Shown here: piece by piece, positions 24,399 to 33,900 of the stretch
Layout of the letters: each line of letters starts with the position of its first letter
Numbering within the stretch: the stretch's first letter is position 1
Source of the DNA: Brevundimonas sp. M20
Lineage (GTDB): Bacteria > Pseudomonadota > Alphaproteobacteria > Caulobacterales > Caulobacteraceae
NCBI RefSeq assembly: GCF_006547065.1
Contig: NZ_CP041243.1
Span: forward strand, 2,557,001-2,621,000
Reading direction: 5' to 3'
Length of the DNA: 64,000 bases
Program-made: the position numbers and the translations under genes
The notes under the pieces: generated by a model
Seen by the model: only the letters and a program-made list of their open reading frames with translations
Database searches by the model: none
What the model was told of the DNA's origin: nothing

Positions 24399-27257
24399 TC
24401 AGGGACGGGCGGGGGTTGCTGGGCGATTCCCGCCCGTTCTCTGTCTGAGGTCCGCCTTCATCTCGGACACCCAACCGGCGAAAGTGTCCGCCGAGGCGCT
24501 GAGCGTGGCGAAGTCGCCGGCCGAGACAGTCCCCTCCATACCGCCCATGCCGTCCAGCGCGATCGACAGTGCCACCTTCGAGCGGGCTCCGGCCACGAAC
24601 GGACGATAGTTGCGCGACAGCCGGCCCAGCCCCGCCGCATCACGCGCCAGCGAATAGCCGACGCCGGCGCGGATCAGCCGGGCTTCCTCATCTAGGGTCA
24701 GGGGCGCGGGGTTGCTGTAGCGGTCGGCGAGCGCCCCTTCATACAGGCTCGCGGCGCCGCCCCAGTTTTCCTGCTTCCAGAAAATCTCGGCCTTCACCGC
24801 CTTGGCCTCTGGCGAGGCATCGGTTCCCAGCACTTCCAGCGCGTGATCATAACGGCCCAGGCTCATCAGCGCCCGCGCCTCCAACGCCCGACGCTCGCTG
24901 TTCAAGGCCGTCGGCAGCAGGGTCGTGCGGGAACTCCAGATCGCCTGCAGCGCCTTCTCCGGCTGGCGATCCATCAGATAGATGGTGGCCAGATCGGTCG
25001 CGACCTGGGCCTTCGCGACACCTTCCAGACGCTCATCCACCTGATGCTTCAGAAGCTCGGCGGCCTGATCCAGCAAATCGACATCGACCAGACGCCGCGA
25101 CAGGCGGCGCACCATCTCGTCGCCGTCGGCGCCGACCGGGGTCAGCTCACGGAAGTCATAGAACAGACCCAGCGCCTGCACGGGCTGCAACCCATCGGCG
25201 CCGCCTTCCAGGAACAGCATGCGGAAGGCATTGGACAGGTCCATCGACAGGTCCGCCGCGCCGGGGAGGCGCTGCATCTGACCGTTGACGCCCTTCAGCG
25301 CGGTCAGGGCCTCACGATACAGGCCCTGCGACAGGTACAGCTTGCCCAACTCGCGGATGACGGCCAGTTCGGTCGCGTCGCCCCGCCAGCGCCAACGCAA
25401 CGCCTCAAGTTCCTTGGCCGCGACGTCCGGCTTCATCGTGCCGCGTTCCAGCGACAGACGGATCAGCCCCAGCTTGGCGGGGACTGCGACCTTGTCGAGC
25501 CGCGCGCGGCTGACGGCCTGATAGACGGCCAGCGCCCGGTCGCCCATGCCGTCCTGCTCAAATAGCCGAGCCTGCACATTGCGGGCGACCAGTTGATCCG
25601 CAGCCGGTGCGTTCTGGCTGAACACATAGGCCAGCAGGGCGCGCGCCGCCTCGGGGTCGCCGGTCTCCAGCGCCGCCTCGGCGTGGGCCGCGCCGAAACG
25701 GGCGCGCCAGATCGGCGGGAAGTCATCCACCGCTCCGGCCCCGGCCGAGAAGGCCTGACGCGCGGCCACCCAGTCGCCCTGTTTGGCCGCGATGTAACCG
25801 CGCCAGACAGCCGAGGCCGGATCGCCCGCGACGGCGGCGGAAGCGAAATCGCCCTGCGCCTCTTCCAGACGGCCGATAGAGGCCCGGGCCGCGCCGCGCA
25901 GACCGCGCAGTTCCGGCTCGCCCTGCATGTTCGGCGTCTGGGCGACGATGGCGTTCAGCACGCCGATGGCCTCGAACGACAGGCCCGAGCCGACCAAAAA
26001 CCGGGCCAGCGCCATCCGCGCCTCGATGGGCGCGCGCGGATCATCGCCCGCGGCGGCGGTCTCGAGGGCCGCGGCGTCCTGAAGCTCGCGATAGCGGGCG
26101 GAGAAGCCCGCATGGCCGGTGTTTTCCCAGCCCTCGACGATCTGGCCGGGGTACTGGCCCTTGCGCGGCGCGCCCGGCTCGGTGCTGGCCTCTTCCAGCC
26201 CCTCGGACGGCGCCGACAGGGTCAGGCCGCCGGGACGGCTCAGGGTGACCAGATCCCCGTCCGCCTTGACCGACAGGTCAGACACCATCGTCTCGACCGC
26301 CAGACCATGCGCGGTCGGCAACAGGGTCATGTCGATGGTCTGACGGCTGTCGGCGTAACCCTTGCCCGGCGCGCGGGCGGTGACGGCGGCGAAGCGGTCG
26401 CCCGCCATAGGGTCGGTCAGCCAGATGGCCCGGGTCGCCCCGGCCATGCGGGCGACCAGCGTCGGCTCACCGGTGTCATCGCGATCGACAGTAACGCCCC
26501 CTGCCGACCAGGCGGGCCCGCCGACGGTCACGCTCCAGGTCGCGCCGTTGGAGACGGCCGAGACCCGCAGGCCACGCGGCGCGGCGATCCGGACGGCGAC
26601 GTGATCGGGCGCGGCGGTCCAGTGGGCCCCGGTCGCCGGTCCCAGATCCTTGGCGCCGTCCATGTTGAGGCGGCCCGGCGCGTCGAACACCACCCAGACC
26701 GCATCGCCCCGCCGGAAGATCGCGGCGGGAACCGGCTGATCCCACTTGAAGTCCAGCGTCACCTTGTCGGGGCCGACGTGCGAGACCACCGGCACCGTGA
26801 CCGCCTGCGCGGGCGCCAACGGGGTCGAGGGCGCTTCGGGCGCCGTAGGATACAGGTTGACGAAGACCGCGCCGTCCGACGACCCGGTGCGGATGTCCGC
26901 GCCCTCGGCCAGCGTCAGAACCAGTTCGGTGCCGCCGCGCACCGCGCGGGTCTCGACCTTCTCCACACCGCGCGGAGGATCGACCCGGAGACGCGATACA
27001 TCCGGCGCGGCGGTCGAGCCGATGCGGACAATGACGGCGCTCCCCTCACGCCGGACCTGCGAGCGGGCGCCGATGACGCCGGCGAACTCCACGCGCGTGA
27101 AGGTGTCGTTGGCTCCGATCCGGATGGTGATCGGGTCGAGTGCGCCGCCGCCTTCCTGGGCGTAAAGGGGCGCCAGCGGGGCGAGCGCGACCGTACCGGC
27201 CGCGGCGACGGCCACGGTCGACTTCAGGATGCGCTTGGTGGTGCGGGCCGCGGACAT
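24399..27257 (-). CDS. Large exported TPR-repeat protein
   Basis: A 952-aa protein from the ATG at 27257 (a GTG four codons upstream is possible). The N-terminus MSAARTTKRILKSTVAVAAA then TVALAPLAPLYAQ is a signal peptide. Residues about 30-330 are beta-rich (ITIRIGANDTFTRVEFAG, VWVVFDAPGRL), reminiscent of AMIN-like domains. The rest is alanine-rich helical repeats of TPR type (DFASAAVAGDPASAVWRGYI, LGKLYLSQGLYREALTALKG, YEGALADRYSN). A periplasmic scaffold role is likely. Its place beside flagellar genes suggests but does not prove a link to motility or cell-pole assembly. I do not recognise a named orthologue. Confidence 0.75.
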   Translation of the reverse strand: MSAARTTKRILKSTVAVAAAGTVALAPLAPLYAQEGGGALDPITIRIGANDTFTRVEFAGVIGARSQVRREGSAVIVRIGSTAAPDVSRLRVDPPRGVEKVETRAVRGGTELVLTLAEGADIRTGSSDGAVFVNLYPTAPEAPSTPLAPAQAVTVPVVSHVGPDKVTLDFKWDQPVPAAIFRRGDAVWVVFDAPGRLNMDGAKDLGPATGAHWTAAPDHVAVRIAAPRGLRVSAVSNGATWSVTVGGPAWSAGGVTVDRDDTGEPTLVARMAGATRAIWLTDPMAGDRFAAVTARAPGKGYADSRQTIDMTLLPTAHGLAVETMVSDLSVKADGDLVTLSRPGGLTLSAPSEGLEEASTEPGAPRKGQYPGQIVEGWENTGHAGFSARYRELQDAAALETAAAGDDPRAPIEARMALARFLVGSGLSFEAIGVLNAIVAQTPNMQGEPELRGLRGAARASIGRLEEAQGDFASAAVAGDPASAVWRGYIAAKQGDWVAARQAFSAGAGAVDDFPPIWRARFGAAHAEAALETGDPEAARALLAYVFSQNAPAADQLVARNVQARLFEQDGMGDRALAVYQAVSRARLDKVAVPAKLGLIRLSLERGTMKPDVAAKELEALRWRWRGDATELAVIRELGKLYLSQGLYREALTALKGVNGQMQRLPGAADLSMDLSNAFRMLFLEGGADGLQPVQALGLFYDFRELTPVGADGDEMVRRLSRRLVDVDLLDQAAELLKHQVDERLEGVAKAQVATDLATIYLMDRQPEKALQAIWSSRTTLLPTALNSERRALEARALMSLGRYDHALEVLGTDASPEAKAVKAEIFWKQENWGGAASLYEGALADRYSNPAPLTLDEEARLIRAGVGYSLARDAAGLGRLSRNYRPFVAGARSKVALSIALDGMGGMEGTVSAGDFATLSASADTFAGWVSEMKADLRQRTGGNRPATPARP

Positions 27258-27411
27258 ACGCGCGCACACTCGCGCGACTGCCCTTTAAGCAGGGTTAACG
27301 GATGGTGACTCCCGAGCCGCTGTTCGGCCCGTTCCCCGCGACAAACAGCCCCGGTTGCGCTACCGACCGCAGAGGCCGACATCGTCAGCCAGCAAGAGCA
27401 TTGGACCCGCC

Positions 27412-27819
27412 ATGAGCGACCCCGAGTATCCGCGTCTCAGCACCCTGAAAACCGGCCTGCGTTGCCGCTGCCCCCGTTGCGGCGAAGGCCCGCTGCTGCG
27501 CGGCTTCCTCAAGATTCGCGACAACTGCCCGAAATGCGGCCTGGACTACAGCTTCGCCGACCCGGCGGACGGCCCGGCCTTCTTCGGGATGAGCGTTGTC
27601 GGCGTGATCGGCATGGCCCTGTTCATGTGGTTCGAGTTCACCGTCCACCCGCCGGTCTGGGTGCATTTCGCGGTCACCATGCCCCTGCTGACACTCGGCT
27701 GTCTCGCCGTCCTGCGCCCGCTGAAGGGTTGGCTGGTGTCCGAGCAGTTCATCCACAAGGCCGCTCCGCCCGAATGGGAGAGCATCGGCGGGCACGGCGA
27801 AGGATCTCGCTGGAAGTAA
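27412..27819 (+). CDS. DUF983 zinc-ribbon membrane protein
   Basis: A 135-aa protein started at the ATG at 27412 because family similarity begins just after it (RLSTLKTGLRCRCPRCGEGP). A zinc ribbon is formed by CRCPRCG and NCPKCGLDY, followed by the conserved FADPADGPAFFGMSVVG and two membrane segments (MALFMWFEFTVHPPVWVHF and TMPLLTLGCLAVLRPLKGWL). The function of DUF983 is unknown. It is convergent with the kinase gene, 5 bp apart, and divergent from the TPR gene. Confidence 0.88.
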   Translation: MSDPEYPRLSTLKTGLRCRCPRCGEGPLLRGFLKIRDNCPKCGLDYSFADPADGPAFFGMSVVGVIGMALFMWFEFTVHPPVWVHFAVTMPLLTLGCLAVLRPLKGWLVSEQFIHKAAPPEWESIGGHGEGSRWK

Positions 27820-27824
27820 CCGCT

Positions 27825-29411
27825 TCAGCGTCCAGCCGCCGGTAATCCGATCTCGAACACAGCGCCACCCTCCGAGGGCACGAGGTCCAGCGTCGCCTGA
27901 TTGGCGGCCAGAAGGGCGCGGGCGATGGACAAGCCCAGCCCGGCTCCGCCCTCGCTGCGGCGGGTGGTGAAGAAGGGCTCGAAGATGCGCTGACGATCCG
28001 CCGGCGTCACCCCCGGTCCGTCGTCCGTGATCGACAGGATCACCGTCTCCCCGGCGACTCGCGCCGCGATCCGCACTGACGTCGCCCCGGCCTGACGGCT
28101 GTTCTCGAGCATCGTCGCCACGACCACTTCCAGCGTCGCCTCGGGCGCGGCGACGGGCGGCAGATCGTCGGGCAGATCCAGTTCGACCTTCAGCTCCGGC
28201 GAGGCGGCGTCAACGGCCTTCAGCAGCGGCGGTTTGAGCGCCACCGACAACCCCGCCTCGGGCCGCGCCATGTCCGCCCGCGCGAGGTCCATCAAGCGCG
28301 TGACGAGCGCCGACAACCTGCGTCCGTCGCCGGCGATGTTGTCGAGGAACCGACGTCGCTCCTCAGGCGACATGTCCTCATGGTCCTGCAGCAGTTCGAC
28401 CGCGCCGTTGATCCCGGCCAGCGGCGTCTTGAACTCGTGGCTCACCGCGGCGGCGAAGTCGCGCAGATAGCGGGAGCGGCGCTCGATGGCCTCGGCCATA
28501 AAGCCGAAATCCTCGTACAGGGTGCGGATTTCGATGGCCGCGGTGGCGGGCGGCGGCGGGACCTCCCCGCCCCCGGCGGCGACCTCGCGCGTGACCCGGC
28601 TGAGCCGCTCGATGGGCTTGGCGATGCCGCGCGAGACCAGCACCGCCAGGAAGGCGATGAAACCCAGCACCCCCACAATGCCCAGGGCGATCTTGATGCG
28701 GTCCTGATAGATGCCCCGGAACAGGGCGCGTGGTGAGCGGGAGACAAGGATCACTCCCTCCACCTGCCCGTTCACCACCACGGGGCGGGCGTGGTGGATG
28801 CGCAGGGCCGAGGCCCGGCTGAGCCACTCCATCGAATAGCGCGGCTGGTAGCCGGCGTTGCGCCTGAGCACGGTCGCCGGACGCCCCGCCAGAGCGGATC
28901 GAACCTCCGGGATCGCCTTCCAGCTTCCGCCCTGACCAAAACCGCGCACCGCCGTCCCGTCGCGGTCCAGCAGGATGATCGAGGCCAGGGTCGTTCGGCT
29001 GGTTTCTTCCATGATCGGGTCCAGCCGTTCGCCGACGGCGACCGCATCGGTTCGTGGCGGACTGGCCGGGCTCGCTCGGGGGCGGGGTGGCAGAACCGGG
29101 GTGGAGCCCAGGTCGATGGTCGCGCCCTCCGGTCGATACCAGTCGGGCGCCCGTCGCTGGGCCTCGGTCGGCGTGGTCAGCCGGGACCCGGGCCACAGAG
29201 CCTCCGCCGTCGCCGAAAGGACTGCCGTCTGGGCGACGAGCTCCGCCTCGGTCTGACGCACAAGCGTGTTCTCATAGACCCGCAGGAAGATGCCCGCGAA
29301 CCCCGGCAACAGGGCCGCGAACAGCAGCACCGCCAGCAGGATCGTTCTCAGTCGCAGGGCGGGCCAGTGCCGCCGCACGAACAGGCGGAAACGGCCCGGT
29401 TCGCCGCTCAC
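27825..29411 (-). CDS. Sensor histidine kinase (CreC-like layout)
   Basis: A 528-aa membrane kinase started at a GTG that overlaps the regulator stop by 4 nt. TM1 is at about 22-45 (TILLAVLLFAALLPGFAGIF), followed by a large periplasmic sensor of about 200 residues, then TM2 (ALGIVGVLGFIAFLAVLVSR), a HAMP-like linker, HisKA with the phospho-acceptor His in AAVSHEFKTPLAGINGA, and a HATPase domain (LENSRQAGATSVR, DDGPGVTP, GGAGLGLSIARALL). The sensor contains TTLASIILLDRDGTAVRGFG, typical of a CACHE-like fold. The signal is unknown. Confidence 0.9.
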   Translation of the reverse strand: MSGEPGRFRLFVRRHWPALRLRTILLAVLLFAALLPGFAGIFLRVYENTLVRQTEAELVAQTAVLSATAEALWPGSRLTTPTEAQRRAPDWYRPEGATIDLGSTPVLPPRPRASPASPPRTDAVAVGERLDPIMEETSRTTLASIILLDRDGTAVRGFGQGGSWKAIPEVRSALAGRPATVLRRNAGYQPRYSMEWLSRASALRIHHARPVVVNGQVEGVILVSRSPRALFRGIYQDRIKIALGIVGVLGFIAFLAVLVSRGIAKPIERLSRVTREVAAGGGEVPPPPATAAIEIRTLYEDFGFMAEAIERRSRYLRDFAAAVSHEFKTPLAGINGAVELLQDHEDMSPEERRRFLDNIAGDGRRLSALVTRLMDLARADMARPEAGLSVALKPPLLKAVDAASPELKVELDLPDDLPPVAAPEATLEVVVATMLENSRQAGATSVRIAARVAGETVILSITDDGPGVTPADRQRIFEPFFTTRRSEGGAGLGLSIARALLAANQATLDLVPSEGGAVFEIGLPAAGR

Positions 29412-30118
29412 GCCGCCGCGCCGACGCAGGGCCCCAACTGGTACCCCAGCCCGGCCCGGGTCTCGATCACATCGCCGCCGCCGACCGCCGCGAACTTGCC
29501 GCGCAGATTGCGGACATGGCTGTCGATGGTCCGGTCGGTCATGGCGAAGCCGGGGCCGTGCACCCGGTCGATGATGGCGTCACGGGTGAAGACCATGCGC
29601 GGCTGGGCGGCCAGCACCCGCACGATGGCGAACTCGGTCACCGTCAGCGGCACCTCCGCGCCCGCCCAGGCGGCGCGCCAACCCTCGGCGTCGAGCGACA
29701 GCTTGCCGTGGACCACCGCGCCCGAGGGCAGGGGCGCGGGCGTCCGCGCCGTCCGCCGCAGGATCGCCGCGACGCGCGCCACCACCTCACGCGGGCTGAA
29801 GGGCTTGGTCACATAGTCGTCGGCGCCCAGTTCGATGCCCAGAATACGGTCGAACTCGTCATCCCGGGATGAGAGGAACAGCACGGGCGTATCGCCCTTC
29901 GCCCGCATCCGGCGACAGGTCTCGATCCCGTCCATGCGCGGCATGTTGATGTCCAGCACGACCAGATCGGACGGATGCGCTTCCAGATCGGTCAGGGCCG
30001 CCTCCCCGTCCCCCGCCTCACGCGTGGCCAATCCTGCCTTGCGCAGGGCGAAGGTCAGAAGATCGCGGATGTGGGGGTCGTCATCGACCACCAGAACGGT
30101 GCGCTGCATGATCGCCAT
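29408..30118 (-). CDS. OmpR-family response regulator
   Basis: A 236-aa regulator; I start at the ATG at 30118 (MAIMQRTVLVVDDDPHIRDL). The receiver domain has DDD, the phospho-acceptor Asp in LVVLDINMPRMDG and the Lys in YVTKPFSPREV. The C-terminal winged helix includes LTVTEFAIVRVLAAQPRMVF, DRTIDSHVRNLRGKF and TRAGLGYQL. It forms an operon with the kinase downstream (4-nt overlap) and diverges from the lectin/RHS genes over about 294 bp, so it might control them, but no repeat pair typical of OmpR sites was found there. Confidence 0.93.
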   Translation of the reverse strand: MAIMQRTVLVVDDDPHIRDLLTFALRKAGLATREAGDGEAALTDLEAHPSDLVVLDINMPRMDGIETCRRMRAKGDTPVLFLSSRDDEFDRILGIELGADDYVTKPFSPREVVARVAAILRRTARTPAPLPSGAVVHGKLSLDAEGWRAAWAGAEVPLTVTEFAIVRVLAAQPRMVFTRDAIIDRVHGPGFAMTDRTIDSHVRNLRGKFAAVGGGDVIETRAGLGYQLGPCVGAAA

Positions 30119-30371
30119 GTTCAGACTCCGGGAGCAGAGGTCAACGGGGTGAGGGATCTTCTCAGGCGTCAAGGTCCAGCCTTCCGGGAGGCCTCAAGAA
30201 GCGTCGGCCGACACGGCGTGCAAATCCGGTGCAGATGCGAGCATCGCCATGCCCGGGCCCGCATCATTCCCCCCTCGGAAAGATATCGCGCTCCACCCGT
30301 CGCGATTGAGGATCAGAATATTTTCCTACCATACGACCAAATTTGACGCACCCGTCCTGTAGGATTGTTTT

Positions 30372-30393
30372 CCTGTCGATGCAGATCGACAGG
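30372..30393 (+). promoter_or_regulatory. Hairpin in the 5' leader of the lectin-RHS operon
   Basis: A perfect 9-bp stem, CCTGTCGAT (30372-30380) with ATCGACAGG (30385-30393) and a GCAG loop, ends 10 bp before the GGAGGG ribosome site at 30403. It is placed to act on the leader RNA, or as a protein-bound palindrome in DNA. The rest of the 294-bp gap (30119-30412) shows nothing else I can name. Confidence 0.45.
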
Positions 30394-30412
30394 CATATCC
30401 ACGGAGGGAATT

Positions 30413-30967
30413 TTGAAAACACCAATCCCCATTCTCGTCGGGCTGGGCGCGCTCCTGCTCGCGGGATCAGCAGAGGCCCAGACGGCCCAGACATACCGCT
30501 ATGACGCCCACGGGCGGCTGACCGCGGCGACCACCGCGCGTCCGTCGTCGGGCGCATTCGCCAGCTATACGCTGGACGATGCCAACAACCGAACAGCGCG
30601 CAGCAACGTCGCCCCACCCTCGCCCTCGGTCTCCTGGCGGCTGGCCAGTGGCGAAACGCTGGTCGTCGGTCGTCAACTAACGTCCCAGGACGGCCGCTTC
30701 ACGCTGAAGGTCGAACCGTCGGGTCAGGTGGTTCTGCGCTTCGGTGCGACGGTCCTGTGGTCCGCCGGAACGGCCAACGGCCAGTCCATGTACTTCCGGC
30801 TCCAGACCTCGGGCGCGGCGGCCCTGTTCGACGTCCCGCAGAACGTCCTGTGGGCCACGCCCGCCGCCGGCCCCGACGCCACCCTCACCCTGCAAGACAA
30901 TGGAAACCTGGTGCTGAAGAACAGCGGCGGGTCGGTCGTCTGGCAATCCAACACCTGCTGCCACTGA
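30413..30967 (+). CDS. Secreted B-lectin domain protein
   Basis: A 184-aa protein starting at a TTG at 30413, chosen because GGAGGG lies 5 bases upstream and it gives a clean signal peptide (MKTPIPILVGLGALLLAGSA then EAQ). After the signal comes one YD/RHS-like repeat (YRYDAHGRLTAATT). The C-terminal 110 residues form a bulb-type mannose-binding lectin domain, with WRLASGETLVVGRQLTSQDG, LTLQDNGNLVLKNSGGSVVW and a CC pair near the end. It lies 14 bp before the RHS gene and probably works with it outside the cell, for example in sugar or surface binding. That partnership is inferred from position and the shared repeat type. Confidence 0.75.
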   Translation: MKTPIPILVGLGALLLAGSAEAQTAQTYRYDAHGRLTAATTARPSSGAFASYTLDDANNRTARSNVAPPSPSVSWRLASGETLVVGRQLTSQDGRFTLKVEPSGQVVLRFGATVLWSAGTANGQSMYFRLQTSGAAALFDVPQNVLWATPAAGPDATLTLQDNGNLVLKNSGGSVVWQSNTCCH

Positions 30968-30981
30968 GAGGCGCGACACAC

Positions 30982-33900
30982 ATGAAAACCAGACACAAAA
31001 CATGGCTGCTCGCAGCCACATCGGCGCTCGCCTTGGCCACAGCCGGGGTCGCCGAAGCCCAGACTTTGCCGCCCGAGCGCTACACCCTCGACGCCAGAGG
31101 TGTCGATCTGATCCGGAAGGAATGGACCCCGACCGGCGCCAACCTGTCTGTGGGTGGAACGACAGGCCTTTCCTATGGGTGGGTGCTGCTGGGAAATCAG
31201 TGGTGGGACTCCGCGATCAGCGGGATGAATAACTCCGGCACGCAGGCGACGGTGACCGCGGACGGCGTGACCGAGATTTTCGACACCACCGTCACTGGAT
31301 GGGCTCCTCGCGAGAAGCTTGGCTCCACGTTGACCCGGGTCGGCACAACCAACGTCTATCTCTATCAACGGGGTGGGACGGTCTGGCGCTTTGAGACACT
31401 CGGCTTCGTCGCGATTCCGCCAGGTCCCTTCGAATACTTCGCCAGCAGCAGGGAAGAACCGAACGGCCTGAAGACTGACTTCACCTATGTCGTGGACTCC
31501 TACTTCGATCCGGAAGAAGGGATCGAAACAAGGGTCGGCCGCCTGCAATCCTACCAGAACAATGCGGGCTATCAGATCCACTACGAGTACAAAACTGACA
31601 CCCTGACCCCTGAAAGCGCGGGTGAATGGCTGTCCGTTCAGAAGGTGATGGGCCTGAACCTCGCGGTCGATTTCTGTGACAAGGCCGCCTTCACCTGCAC
31701 CGGCCTGACCCGGACCTGGCCCAGCGTCACCTTCTCGGCCGAAAATCCTGGACCGACCATCCAGGACCTTATCTTCACTGACCAGTCCGGCATCGAGACC
31801 CGTTACAGGACCAGAGGGACTGAAGATGGCGGCATCCGGGAGTTGCTCGTCGGCTCCAACCCCGTGCCCGTCGTCTCGGTCCTTCATCAATGGTCCGGCG
31901 AGGTCCGCAGCATCACCGATGCGTCCGGAACCTGGGACTACACGTTCTTTGACCGCACCGCGGTTCGACTGGAGACAACTATTGAAGGCCCATCGGGGCA
32001 GAAGTTGTTCGTCGTCTCCGACCCGTCGATCGGTCTGGTCACCTCGGCGACCGAAAGCACCTCGGCCAGCCCGGCGACAAGCCGGACCTGGAGCTGGACC
32101 TATGACGACGGCTATCGCGTCGAAACGGCCACCGGCCCGGAAGGTGAGACCGCCGAGTATGAGTACGATGATCGCGGCAACATCACCCAGGCCACCCTGT
32201 CGCCCAAGACCGGCGGGACCGAAGCCGACATCGTCACCAGCGCGGTCTATCCGGCGTCCTGCGCCAACCCCGTGACCTGCAACCTGCCGACCTCGACCAC
32301 CGATGCGGCGGGCCGGGTCACCGACTATGCGTGGGACAGCACCCACGGCGGGATCACCAGCGTGACCCTGCCGGCGCCGTCCACCGGCGCGGCGCGGCCC
32401 CAGACCCGCTACGCCTATGCGGCGCAGACGGCGCAGTTCAAGAACAGCTCCGGCGTCATCGTCGCGGCCCCGACCGCGATCACCCTGCCGGTCGAGGTCT
32501 CGGCCTGCGTCACCGGCGCCAGTTGTGACGCCACGGCGAACGAGGTGCTGACCACCCTGAACTACGGCGTCACCACGGGCGTGGCGAACAATCTGAACGT
32601 CGCCTCCGTCAGCCGGGGTTCGGGTGTTGATCCGGCCATGTCGGTGACGGCCTATGGCTGGACCCCGGACGGCGATGTCGCCACCGTCGACGGCCCGCTC
32701 AGCGGCGCCGCCGATACGACGCAGTATCGCTACGACACCTCGCGACGGGTTGTCGGCATGGTCGGCCCCGATCCGGACGGCGCCGGACCGGCCCTGCACC
32801 GGGCGCAACGGGTCACCTACAATGATCGCGGCCAGCCCACCCTGACCGAGGCCGGCACGACCGCCGGCTACAGCGATCCGAACTGGGCCGCCTTCGCACC
32901 CCTGCTCCAGTCCAGCACCACCTACGACGACTTCGGCCGTCCGGTGGAAGCCCGACAGTTGTCGGGCGCGGGCATCGCCTCAGGCGTCCAGCAGGTGACC
33001 TATGACGACTCGGGCCGGGTCTCATGCGTGGCGACGCGCATGAACCCCGCGACCTTCGCAGCCCTGCCGGCCTCGGCCTGCACCGCGGCGACCGAGGGAG
33101 AGTTCGGTCCTGATCGTATCGTGCAGACGACCTATGACATCGCGAACCGCCCGGTCTCGAGCACCTCGGCCTATGGAGCTTCGAACCCCGTCACCGAAAG
33201 CGTGACCTACGGCGTGAATGGTCAGGCCAGCACCCTGACCGACGGCGAGGGAAACGTCTCGGCCATGGAGTACGACGGCTATAACCGTCCGCTGCGGCTG
33301 CGCTATCCCAACGCCACCGGCGGCGGGACCTCTACCACTGACTATGAGCAGATCACCTACGACGCCTACGGACGAATCTCGGGCGTCCGCAACCGCTCAG
33401 GAGACACCACTTACTTCGGCTATGACAACCTGAACCGGACCATCGCCATCAACGCGCCCGGCAGCACGCCGGACATCAGCTCGGCCTATGACAACCTGGG
33501 CCGGATGACCGTGACCGGCAACGGCACGATCACCGTGGTCACCGGCTGGGACGCCCTGTCCCGTCCGGTCAGCGAGGCCTCCAGCGTCATCGGCGCCATG
33601 GAATACCAGTATGACGCCGCGGGCAACCTGACCCGGATCGAGTGGCCCGACGATTTCGGCGCCAACTACACCTACGATCTGTACGGCGGCGTCACGGCCA
33701 TCTCGCAGCAACCGGCAGGCGGCAGCGCCACCCAGGTCGCGGCCTATGGCTGGAACAACCTGGGCCAGCCGGTCAGCACCAGCCGCGCCGGTGGGGCGGG
33801 CGCCTCAACCACCCGCTCCTATGACGCCTGGGGTCGGCTCAGCGGCCTGTCCCATGACGCCACGGGCACGACCAACGATGTGGCTCTGGGCTTCAGCTAC

